DNA of 64,000 nucleotides from Ilyonectria destructans (lineage: Eukaryota; Ascomycota; Sordariomycetes; Hypocreales; Nectriaceae), in NCBI GenBank assembly GCA_020740775.1, contig JAHEWK010000012.1, positions 1,302,001 through 1,366,000 of the forward strand, given 5' to 3'. The first letter of the stretch is position 1, and every line of letters starts with the position of its first letter. The notes beneath the pieces were generated by a model. The model had not been told where the DNA came from. It saw only the letters and a list, made by a program, of their open reading frames with translations, and did not search any database. Both the position numbers and the translations under genes were made by a program. Shown here one piece after another: positions 33,767-44,585 of this stretch.

Positions 33767-36252
33767 CATGTTACATTTTGGGATCATTGTGGGACGCTTA
33801 GAACGTCTTCTAGACTGGGTGATAGGACTGAGGTCTCGGACAAGGTCTCATACCTCCGCAAGGTGGACCACTGAGCCTCGGGTGTGTTCCATTGTCTTAG
33901 TTAATCCTTAGGATTAATTTATCCTTAGCCCTCGGATATCAATCGTGCATTAGTTCGGCCCATCAGATTAGTTACGCTCCTGGTGCAGCTGCACCTAACT
34001 GATTAGCAAGCATTCCTGTCTAACTCCTCAACCCAACCCCGGGTGTGGCTTGGGCTACAAGTATGCAATCCGTCACATCCAGGGCAAGTGGAACGTACAG
34101 TATAACGATTGGGCAGACTTAAATCTTGCCTCATTGCCTTGAGGTATTGACCGGCCAATCCGGTCGTGTGTCCTGACCGGCCAAGATGTCCACGACACCC
34201 AGCTACGCTTTTTCTAATGCCTAGCACGCGGCATAATAACTGCTTTGCGTTTAAAACAACACCAGCCGGCGGATATTTGTTTCAGTGAAGAGAGTAACCA
34301 AACGCGACGTTCAACCCCGGAACCAAGCCAACTGTGTCTGTCTTACAGACTGCATTATTTTACCGACACTTCTGCTTCCCGTTGCCCACACCAATTTCCG
34401 GCTAATACGGAGTCTCTCAATTCAAATACCGACATCCTTGGACGTAATTCGACTGAGCTCCTCGGATCGGAAACAAATCATATGCTCATGATTGGTATTG
34501 GAAGTTGGTGCAACAGCCCAAGTTCCGCCATGAACAATGGTGACATCACGGTTCCGGGGATGGACAGCTCACTCTCGCTCAATCAAATCAAGCCCTGTAA
34601 GCAACTTACAAGCCAGCTTGTTCAAATCTTAGGCAACACACACGCACCACCAATCAATACCATCCTGGAAGGCGAAACACGGTTTCGGGAAGGGGTTATG
34701 CAAACTGGAGTCAGCAAGACTACCGTTAGAGAGGAGAATCAGGGGATGGGACTAGATAATGACGACGCTATATCAACCGCAGCGCAAAATGGAAGTGACA
34801 AGACTGTCAACAGCGTTGCTGGATAAGCTACTTGAGGGTTTGGGTCAAAGATGAACGACATTGTATGATCACGGTATAATGTGGATATTATCACCCAAAC
34901 TTTGAATATCAGGCAGGGAAATTATTCGAGGGTAATATTTTCAATACTTACACTATTTAAAATATGCTTAGTTCAATCAGCTATACTTAATCTGATCTTA
35001 TATCGTTATATTAGTCCTTCTAGTTATTATTGGCGAGCCTAGGGTTGTATTAGTTATAGCAAGAAACCTAGATGTATAACCATCCTGCTTCATTAATTAA
35101 GAAATCAGGGTTGACAAATAGGCGGTATTAACGATGAGGTACCAGTATTATTCTAAAACAAATAGCCTCTATCTTAAATTTATTGTTCATAATAGCTATT
35201 GAGAGCTTAACTAATTAAGCTAGATTCTTTGTAAATCCTACTCCTAACCTGTCTTTAATATCTTACTTTATATAATTGTTAATAATTCTCTCCGCATGTG
35301 TGGATACTATATTACGAGATTTCAATTAAACCCAGCTTCAGATAGTATCTATACCCAGGACCTACCGGCGAACCCATTCGGCTCCAAGCATGTGAGAGAG
35401 ACACTCCACTTTAGCCAAACCGATTAAGATGAGGCAGCCCTCATGGCCAGATTCCGTGGCCTCACAGGTACGGTGAAAATGTTTACAAGCGTGTCACCAG
35501 ACCTGTCAGATAGAATCTCTCAACGCTCGCCACCTCAAGAAGCTAAAGACAATTTCGCTCAGGGGGCGTGAGTGAAATTTGCCCATTCATCTCCAGAGCA
35601 ACTACTTTGGTCCTCGTAGGCTAAAAAGAGAATTTAACTGTCGACGCAGCACACAGTATTGGCGAGCTTGGAACAATGGGTTGACCAAATGGGACCCGTC
35701 GCGACTGGCCCCCCATGGCGATACGGAGGCAAACCAATTCTTGATTGCCTGCTCACAATCATCTCCCGAATGGACCCGCTCGTGGGCCATTCCTAGAGGC
35801 TTAAGCGGCCTCTGTTTCATCTTGGTGAGTGGGACTGAAACCGAGAGGATGCGTTGCTCGGGGCATGTGCTGTTGACACGGCAGCAGTATACACATGCAT
35901 CGGTCGCGATCTCGGTGATTATACCCACAATATCGGTGGCCGATACCGACTCACTGACTTGCCGTGTACCCGTAGTATACTCCGTATCACCACCTGGAAG
36001 TGTGAGTTTCTGTTACCAGCTACTACGCGGCTCTGATCGCTTTAACCAAGCACTCCGGCACTGGTATGGCATCGGTGATGCAGGGATTTGTCAAGTCTCA
36101 ATTCTGCATTACCAACTCGTCGCCCCTTGTGTGACGAGTCCTTTTAATTAAATGATAGAAAGTCCGTTCCTCATATTTCACTGTTTAAGGCTTTATTCAA
36201 TCTCAGCCGTTACGTAGCCGATCCAGTCTAAATTCAAATCTAAAGTCGAGTA
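33767..36252. other. Gene-free stretch with AT-rich, RIP-like debris
   Basis: Bases about 34850-35330 are strongly AT-rich and full of TTA, TAA and TAT trinucleotides, with stops in every frame, unlike the flanks. A perfect 14-bp palindrome GGTGCAGCTGCACC is at 33982-33995, and TTAATCCTTAGGATTAA at about 33900-33916. ORFs at 34245-34826 and 35579-36151 are open but have no domain that I can recognise. Confidence 0.5.
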
Positions 36253-39200
36253 TCAAGGTCGCTCCCAATTTCGAAGAATCTTTGCTATTTCCCTGTGTCC
36301 CTCTTCGTCGGCAAAGTCCGCCGCCTGGTGACATCGCTCTTCCAGAAACTCCACATCGTGATCATTCTCTAGCAACAGATGCACGATATCAAGCCGGCCA
36401 TGCTCTGCAGCTCCCTGCAATGCGGTTCGGCCCCCCTCCTCTGACGGTGCTGCGTTTATATCTGCTCCTTTCTCAAGGAGTTGAAGCACGACATCAAAAT
36501 TCCCCCTGATTGCTGCATATTGTAATGCTGTTGCACCGTTCATACGGCAGGGCGGAGCGTTAATGTTGGGGTTACGGCTCAGTAGAGCCTCCATGAGTTG
36601 ATCGTTGTCTTTGAAAGCGGCTGCTTGTAACGAGGTCATCCCCTTTCTAGACGATGCAGGAGCGTCTATGTCAGCACCAGCATTTAACAGCCTCAGAGCT
36701 AACTCATTATTATCGGCGAGAATGGCCGCCTGGAGAGCCGTAAATCCAATCTCTGATGCTGCAGGGGAGTTGATGTTGGCGCCGGACTCTAATAATTCTT
36801 TTATAACAAACTCGCTTTGGCCCACAAAAATGGCCAGTTGCAGTGCAGTGAACCCGAAGTCCTTTGCTGGAGGGGAGTTTATATCTGCACCTGTTTGAAG
36901 CAATAAGTTTACAGAATCGTCCAAAGAGCAGAAGGCGGCCAATTGAAGCGGTGTGACTTGCAAGTAGGTCCCTCTTGCGCAACTAAAAAATCGATCCACA
37001 CGATCGTACTCAAAACGACCCTCCAAGTAGTTCACCGGAATGGGAGCATAGCCGTTGACGTTCGCGCCGTGGGAAATGAATGCATTCAAAAACTCCATGT
37101 TGGCAAGTTCGTTGGATACAAGCACAAACGACAAATACAGAGCGGGGACGTCGGAATCTGTACGTTCGGTTGGGTCTGCTCCTCGATCTAAGAGGAGTTC
37201 CATAACAGCGGGGTTTTCATTTTCGACTGCGTCGCGAAGAAATGTCGTGGCACCTTTGGCAGAACCATGGCCGTTGATATCTACCCCATGATTAAGAAGA
37301 GTTAGGACAATTTCGTGCCAAACAGGATGTTCCTTGAAACCCTGGAAATGATTCCAAGGGCATACGCCTTTGACATGGCTGATATCCGCTCCGTACTGGA
37401 GGAGTAAGTTGACTAGCTCAAGGTTCCTCTGGCCAACTGCCATTTGAAGGGGTGTGGTGGGATACGAGGGGGAACACTCGCAATTCGCGGCATTGCAATT
37501 CGCGACATCGACGCTCGCGCCAGCGTCCAGCAGGCATTTCACAATTTGAGCTGATCCCCGATGCTTTCTGACAGCGACATGAAAGCTCATTGGATCTAGA
37601 TACGCTCCAGCCTGGAGCAGTGCGGTGACGAGATCTATGCTTTGGATTTCAACCGCGGCACTCAAAGCTGCCGTGCCATAGTCAAGCAATGGATTAAAGT
37701 CGGCGTTGGGACCGTGAAATAGCAGGAGCTCAAGCACCGCTGAACTCGTACCCTGGCTAGCTGCATGGAGCGTTGTCTCGTCCACGCTAGCTCCCCAGCT
37801 CAGCAGCACCCTGACAACGTCCAAATGATTAGAACGGCATGCTGTCTGTAAAGGGGTACAGCCGAAATAATCTTTCAAATGGATATCTGCGCCATGCTGC
37901 AATAGTAATTCAACCATGGACACGTTGCCATTCCACGTTGCGTGGTGGAGCGCCGGTTGGGGCCCATACTTGAGAAAATATCGTAATTGATCTTCTTGTG
38001 CCAGTCGATTATCCATGTGAGCAGGCGGGCAGTCCCAAGGTGCGATGCTGTTGGCATCTGCGCCAAGGTTAAGAAGTAGCTGAGTCATCTTGAGGTTGTT
38101 TTGCTTAGCTGCGAGCGCAATTGGTCTAGTCAGCCGAGGAAAACTGAAAAGATGTGGTTCGTCCTCGTAAGGATGTGGGTCCTCCTTGTAGTGATAACTG
38201 AAACAATTGACTTCGGCTCCTTGGTCAACCAAGCCTTGAACCATCTCAAACTGGTCTCTCTCTATTGCAAATTGCATTTTCATGTTGGCCAGACTTGCAG
38301 ACTCCTTAATATGTGATGCAGCTTCCTGCAGCAATTCGATGAGTCTGAAGCTTCCGCTTTTTATCGAGACGGCTAACCAGCTTCGTGGTGAGGTTGGGTC
38401 GATGTGAGTCACTCTTCCGCCTGCTTCGATCAAGATCTCGATGATATGGATAGTGTGATTGGTAGCATGTCCAGAATGGATCGTGGACCAAAAGTCATCG
38501 AGAATCGTGTGGTCTGCGTCGCCCGAGTCATTTGGGTCAGCCCCGAAACGTAAAAGGAGTTCAACAAGGCGCGGATCCCGCCGCTGTCCCGCAATTTTAA
38601 GCACCGTGCCAAACACTAGATAGCGAGACCTCCCAATTTTGCCCACGCTATTAGGGTTGGTCCCTTGAATGAGCAGCATGCGCGCAAAATCGACATTCCC
38701 CAGTCTGGTAGCGGCGACTAGCAGATTTGAAGCGAAGACTGCCAATGACGGACCCTTTAGTTGAATAAATCTTTCCACGGCCCAAGTATATTCATTTTCA
38801 ACGATCCACTGGACGAGCTGTTCCATCTTTTCTTCAGAAACCAGAGAGTTCGAGGAAACGTATACAGTATGGTGCAGTAACTGGAGCATCGGTTGAGACT
38901 GGACGAGCTGTTGGGCTTGACCGTTTTTGCATTGCGTCCCGATCTTTTCCTTGAGGCCGAGAGGTATCGTTGAGGGTATATCGGTGTAGTAGTGTATTCC
39001 AGAGAATGTGTCTCGTTGCCTTCGCATCCGAAATTTGATGGGACAGCCACCTCCGGATGCAAGAGAGATTTCAAGTCGAGACAGTAGAAACTTAGTTCCA
39101 GGGGAGGATACTAAGATGAATTAGAAAATGAAAAAAGCTTTTTGGCAATAATTTCGCTTACGAACAGATTCCACTGAACTTTGAAATCTAAGCCAAGGCA

Positions 39201-39746
39201 TTGTGTCGAGGAATACACGTGGCGCATTGTCCGAAGGTGGAGTGTAAGCGATGATTCCGAGGGAGGTGCTTGTTGAAACAGCTAGGGATAGGTCAGTCAG
39301 TCTATAATCCGCCACTCTAGAGAGGAAGCTTACCTGACATGCCTCCATGCCCATATTGAGGATAAGAGTATCTGCCCATCTCTTTCTTCATTTTCTTAGC
39401 AGAGATGACCATGCCATCTATGGTCAGCTTCGTCTCCTTCCCTAAAGCCTTCCGCTTCTGGACCAAGCTGACACTCTGCTTCCATTGGTGGCTGCTGACA
39501 TTTTTCTTCATGCCCCAAGCCTTGAGCTTACGCACATATTGCTTATCACTAGTCACTTAGTCAGCTAATCAAGAAAGGCGAGTGGATGATATGGAGTCGG
39601 CTACTAACGTTGCAGAAAATCCGTGACGCTCTCTCATGATTTCGATCGTCTGGTCTAGAGTTTTATCTTCGGCCAGATACAATGCGCGGATTTGCTCTTT
39701 GTGCGCATCCCATTGCGCATTTGGGATTCTGGGGGCGTACGACATC
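36253..39746 (-). pseudogene. Clr5-domain ankyrin-repeat protein, frameshifted in exon 1
   Basis: Four exons: 39746-39609, 39548-39334, 39281-39162 and 39110-36253, about 1,110 residues if exon 1 is read in one frame. The N-terminus is a Clr5 domain (NAQWDAHKEQIRALYLAEDK, TIEIMRERHGFSA|TDKQYV, RKLKAWGMKKN). A linker follows, then many ankyrin repeats, for example GATALQYAAIRGNFDVVLQL, TPLQTACRSNHLDVVRVLLS and TALQGAAEHGRLDIVHLLLE. Such proteins are expanded in moulds and thought to act as binding scaffolds. From the natural ATG (39746, MSYAPRIP) the frame is lost at an AAAA run (39719-39722), where three A's would keep it open. In the Clr5 frame there is no ATG before a TGA upstream. So it is either a young pseudogene, an assembly indel, or it starts at the later ATG in MRERHGF. 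Confidence 0.8.
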
Positions 39747-40201
39747 TTGCGAGTCAGAATGACAAAAGGGTTGCTGCTTGGGAGAAGCTAATGAACAATA
39801 GTGGGTGCAACTGAGAAGGAGATTGCCGTAGACAGTTTGTGCGAATGATGATGGATAGATTTGCGTGGGAGAGGAAGGAGGCCGCGATTATATAGGAATT
39901 GAGCCTGCGTTAGCCCCGTTCGAGACCGTCCAGAATGAATTTATGTACGTGCCAGAATTCTCATTGCGCGTGGTCTTGGTAGACAAGCCACTTGGCGGGT
40001 GTATCAATGGGCTTTTCAGCTTGCTCAACCCATGCATGCCACGCCGTAAGCCGCCTCACTTCGATACCATCCAGTTCGTTTATTGGCCATGTCCAGAATT
40101 CACATTCCCCACTTCATGTGCGCCGGGCTACATCTGGTTAGTGAGCGTTTCTACTCACTATCGATGATTGGACATGTTTGTAATTTGGGCTGGGTGTGTG
40201 A

Positions 40202-40605
40202 CACGAATACCTAAACATCGACTCGCGCGCGACTTTTAGTCTGACCTACGGCAGGGATGTGTGAGAAGGCCCACACCGCCCTCTTAACCCAATTCGGATA
40301 AGACGAATTTCCTTCAAGCAATCCTTCTTTCGTTACGAGTGAGGCCGAGGAACGAGAGCCCCCGTAAGAGCGCAGCGATGAAGGGTGCCCCGAAGCGCAG
40401 CGTAGGTCGCGGCGGGCCGAACGTATTCTGTAAATTCACCAAAAGAAGGCCAAAAGGTATGAAAGCCAGCCGCAGGTGTCAGAGCAAGAAGATGTTAGAG
40501 AGGTCCCTCTATCCTAATTAGGTTAGCAAGGGGTGTGTATGTATCTAAAATATCCCTTTGTGTAGGTCAGTCTGAAAGCTGCGAGTCGATGTTTAGGTAT
40601 TCGTG
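40202..40605. mobile_element. MITE-like element with long terminal inverted repeats
   Basis: The left end begins CACGAATACCTAAACATCGA and the right end is its exact complement for at least 25 bp. The inverted match continues imperfectly for about 60 bp (CTGACCTAC block on both arms). Both ends are flanked by TGA (40199-40201 and 40606-40608), a candidate 3-bp target duplication. The 404-bp length and absence of a transposase make it non-autonomous. The interior is GC-rich and carries a meaningless 60-codon ORF. Confidence 0.78.
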
Positions 40606-42323
40606 TGACACGGTTGACCCCGGCCAAAGTTCCGCATGCCTTGGATTCTGTGGATATTACTCTTATGGTGGGACTGTTATGCTTGATGTCCGAGTAGGAT
40701 GTACATTTCGTCATCATGCAGTTGTGTATTCATCCCTTGGACAGTGCTAAGGCAGCTTTTGCGAACCGGACAGGGATATCAGCGAATGAGAGAGAGTTGT
40801 GCTATTGGTCATCGGGTTCTGCCTGTAAAATAAATAAAAAAGAGATCCGCCCCGTGTACAAGAGTCTAGGCGAGACCTTCAACAACACTACAGTACTCGC
40901 AACCTCCAACGGCAGCTGTCGAGAGAGCACAAAAAGGTCGTCTCGGCCCTGTCAAAGGGATGGAATGGACCAAAATTCGTTTATGCTCACGATATTCAAT
41001 CTAAGTGATCACACATAATTTGCAACAATTCCGCAAAACCTATTATTTACATCCTTTTCTTACCCTGCGCATGTCTGCCACTTGCAAAAACAACATCGCT
41101 CCGAAAGCAGGGCCGGAAGCCAAGAGTGTCGGATTCCACAAGACGGGCTTCCTCCACACCTGTGGATCAGATCCCAAACCATATGCATTAGCAGTCTAGG
41201 CGGTAGCAGTGGTCTGGAGGCGTGTAGAAGATACGATGCACCCTCCCGGCACTGGCGTTAAATGACTCTACGTGGCAGATTCATGGGGGATGTGATGCAT
41301 GTATTGACCTTTAGTTCTTATTACATGGGATGCGCGATCCTTGTTACCACATCAAAGTGGTAGAATACGATTATGATGACACACCTCTGTTCGCAGAACC
41401 CCTCTTCAACCGATTATTGTCTATGGGGGATCTAGTGACGGTTCCGGTATGAGATAGCCCACTGGCTTTTGAGATATGGAAATTGTTGCCTAGATACAGC
41501 AGCTCCGCATTGGGTCGACGAAGTCACACAACTTAGTGACGCAGCAATCATCCCGAGGCAATGAGATGAAGACTTGCTCCCAGAGTTTCAGGGATTAGTT
41601 AAGCATTAGACTCTATTTCCATGATCGTAGGGGAAATATGCAAACTATGGAAGCTCGGCAAAAGCAATTGTTGCTTCTAAATGCTGTGCAGAAGTTTCCT
41701 CGGCGTTTAGCAGCTGGCGTCGAGGTGAGTGGGATGTGGTAGAGACTGAACCAAACAGTCAGATACACAGACTTACGCATCATTGTTGGGTTACTTACCG
41801 TGGATAGTGAGCCACTTGCGAATGAGCCACCCGGCTGATATTTATATCCCCATAACAGTGGCGAATGCCAATGAGAATACAATGACACTAGAGGACATCT
41901 GAATCACGAATTGGTGTCCATTTTTGCCAAACACTTAACTTGCTACGGATAGGAGAGGTCTTCTTCTTCGAGCTTGGCATCTTAGTCTTGACCTGATACT
42001 GAAGAGAATTCTCGGTTGCCTACCTGTCTGAACGATATGCCTTAAGCTCTGGCCTTTCAACCCACCGGGAACTCGTTGTCAAAACTACTTCCATGCCTTG
42101 AGACCGATCAGACTCTTTGATAATCAGACCTCTATTTCTGGCTTCAGCTAAGCTCGTCGTATACATCACCAATTCGGGATCCGGCAAAAAGAGGCATCTT
42201 TGATTGGCGGCTTATAATCTGAGGTTGCCGCCAAAGATTTCATTTGGGAACCGGCAAAAATCAGGCTGTTGACTGGTGAGAGTAGATATTTAACGGCAAT
42301 CTCCGTCATAGATTCAGGCAATC

Positions 42324-42707
42324 ATGGCTAGCAAGAGCACAATCGTCCAAGCCTGTGAAGTGACCAAGCAAACTGTGAGTTTCGTACGGCCTTGTTCTAC
42401 CTCGGTCACTACTAGAATTCAATCCAGTGTGATGGCAAGTTCCCTTGCCGGAACCATACGGAGCTCTGGCAAGGGGCCTCAGCCCGCCAGCATCACAATA
42501 AAATTAGCTGGAGTCAGTGCACAGACTCAGATATTTCTGAGCTTAATATCTTCTCTTCCAGTAAGTCTCTTCTTTCTGTTATGATCGGGCTACTCATGTC
42601 AATGATATTAGACTCGCCGGTTGATGTTAGCATTCCCTCCATATAAAATGACCACATAGCGCCTAGAATCCCGTTCCTCCTTTCTTTCTTTCTTTCTTAC
42701 AGAATAG
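42324..42707 (+). CDS. Tentative small spliced Cys-containing protein
   Basis: Possible exons are 42324-42374 (MASKSTIVQACEVTKQT), 42428-42560 and 42703-42707. The first intron (GTGAGT...TCCAG, 53 nt) joins to CDGKFPCRNHTELWQGASAR, and the second (GTAAGT, pyrimidine-rich CTTT tract, TTACAG) ends one codon later, giving about 63 aa. Splice signals are good and a CCGGCAAAAA motif occurs twice upstream. There is no domain, signal peptide or comparison to support it. It could be chance, so treat as a candidate only. Confidence 0.25.
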
Positions 42708-43389
42708 ACCAAGTTTTTGTGGCACCATTTGTTGCCTGGTGGCTACTATATCTGTCAATAGATGGATGGATGCATGTGGAATTCTTTGGGATTTTGGGAT
42801 TTTATTTCATAAGGTTGGTAGCCAGACATGGGCTGCCGATTGCGGTGGCGTTGTGTGGCTCCAAAAGAAAAGCAGTGTCATAGAGACGGGACAAGCTGAA
42901 ATTGAAATTGTCAAGATTTCAAGAATTACAGCTCCTATTCCTCTGGCGATTTCCCTATTAATATTTCGCCTCGAGATACATCCGATGCTGTAAGTGAATG
43001 GGGTGCGTTAGGGCCACGGACTCGGTGTTCTGGGCGGACCCGTAGGGAACTTCGGCAGTCCGACATGGCAGCGAGTATGCAGAGTCAAAGGGCCTCCATT
43101 TGAGCTTCTGATTGGTTAAACCTTGTTACATGGCAGGCGCAAGACCCGACAGTTATACCTTGAAGGTGATGCTCTTGATGGCAGTTTTGCGACCCGTGTT
43201 TTTACCCGGGCGCGCAGTGTTAATAAAAGCCGAGTTAGATCGGATGAGTTGGTAAAACCCAGAAAAAGACCCTCTTCACAATCTCGGCTATACTGAGCGA
43301 TCAACGGAGACCCAAATGTGGTGGCGAAACCGAAACCGAAACCGAAATAATACCTCCACAATGAAGATTTCGTAGCACATACCATAAAC

Positions 43390-43528
43390 ACTCGATAAAT
43401 TGAGAAGGTCTAGCGCCGCATTTAGTACGGTCTTGGAAACTTGACCAGGCTTAACTACGGGTCGGATCGAACTTTCATCCAATAGGCTCAGGTAGCAGGT
43501 ACTCGCGCTAGACCTCAATTTATCGAGT
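43390..43528. repeat. Short foldback (inverted repeat) upstream of SDR gene
   Basis: The left arm ACTCGATAAATTGAG-GTCTAGCGC (43390-43416, with two extra bases) is the inverted complement of the right arm (43505-43528), with 88 bp between. It could form a cruciform or be the remains of a tiny MITE. It lies about 220 bp upstream of the SDR start codon. Confidence 0.6.
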
Positions 43529-43751
43529 CTTTGCGGTATGCGGAACCCCAGGAATCCTACGCTGTGATACCAATCCCCATCTCCTCTTCCCTCGATAGCT
43601 TCTCGTTCCTTCATAAAAATCCTCCTCTTGTTTTTCTCAATTCCGATCGTCTTCGAACTCTACCTCATCTTTACACTCACTTTTAACATCTCAGACTGCC
43701 TCACAAGCGATTCTCGACTTCTTTCTTGCATCTAGTTATCATCTCTGAAGT

Positions 43752-44585
43752 ATGCCTTCTTCCAATGTGGTTGTTATTATTGGCTGCGGTGGCATGGGCC
43801 TTCCACTCGCCCGACGTCTCGGCGCTGGTCGGCAGCTTTTTCTTGCCGACTTCTCAAACGACAACCTGACTGCGGCTCGAGAAGTTCTCTTCAATGAGGG
43901 CTACTCTGTTGAAACAAGGACGATAGACGTGTCTGACTATGCGTCTGTGAGCGAATTCGCCCAAGCAGCCTCATCGGCTGGCTATATCGAAACGATCGTG
44001 CATACAGCTGGCGTCTCACCAACCGCCCAATCCAGCCGCACGATTTACAACATCAATCTCCTAGGGACCGCCAACGTCACCGACGCATTCTTACCAGTCG
44101 CGGAAGCCGGCACAAGTCTTATTTGCATATCTAGCATGGCGGGTCATTTATGTCCACCGCTCCAGCCAGAGTTAGAACGCCACATGGCCACAGCCCCGAG
44201 AGATCAGCTCCTAAGCCACCACGACCTCGGGATTGACGACTCTAGTCCTGGCGGCCCACCCAAAGCTTATGCATACTCAAAACGTGGCAATCTACTTCGT
44301 GTCCAAGCGGCTGCTGCCGCATGGGGACGTCGTGGTGCTAGAGTGAATTCCGTCAGCCCAGGAGTCATCTCCACAGAACATGGTCGACGAGAAATTGCTG
44401 GTCCCGCCGGAAAGTATGTTGCATCTTCTCCAGCTTCGAGAGTTGGAACCTCGCAGGATATTGTCAATGCTGTTGCGTTCTTAGCGGATCGCCAGTCGAG
44501 CTTTATAACTGGAACTGACATCCTAGTCGATGGTGGTGTTGTGTCATCTATGAAGTGGAAGGGGAGAAAGGATAGCGAGGAGTAG
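43752..44585 (+). CDS. Short-chain dehydrogenase/reductase (SDR)
   Basis: Single exon, 277 aa. Rossmann-fold NAD(P) binding is shown by VVVIIGCGGMGLPLARRL near the N-terminus, an Asp-containing DVSDYASV segment, and VHTAGVSP in place of NAG. The catalytic Ser lies in ICISSMAG and the Tyr-Lys pair in AYAYSKRGN. The C-terminus has VNSVSPGVISTEHGR and the typical SSFITGTDILVDGGV end. Length and order match classical SDRs that act on alcohols or steroids. The substrate is unknown and the insertion between Ser and Tyr is longer than usual. No neighbouring pathway gene indicates a role. Confidence 0.92.
   Translation: MPSSNVVVIIGCGGMGLPLARRLGAGRQLFLADFSNDNLTAAREVLFNEGYSVETRTIDVSDYASVSEFAQAASSAGYIETIVHTAGVSPTAQSSRTIYNINLLGTANVTDAFLPVAEAGTSLICISSMAGHLCPPLQPELERHMATAPRDQLLSHHDLGIDDSSPGGPPKAYAYSKRGNLLRVQAAAAAWGRRGARVNSVSPGVISTEHGRREIAGPAGKYVASSPASRVGTSQDIVNAVAFLADRQSSFITGTDILVDGGVVSSMKWKGRKDSEE

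Larger units (their letters stand above)
39747..43751. other. 4-kb gene-poor stretch with repeats
   Basis: Contains a MITE-like element (40202-40605), a tentative small gene (42324-42707), a (CTTT)n tract around 42680-42699 and a foldback sequence (43390-43528) in front of the SDR gene. The remainder shows only short, domainless ORFs. Confidence 0.5.

Noticed and set aside
34245..34826. 193-codon ORF with a passage (QLTSQLVQILGNTHAPP) faintly like the C-terminus of Zn2Cys6 regulators.
   Set aside because: No Zn2Cys6 cluster can be found upstream, and the similarity is too weak to name a gene.
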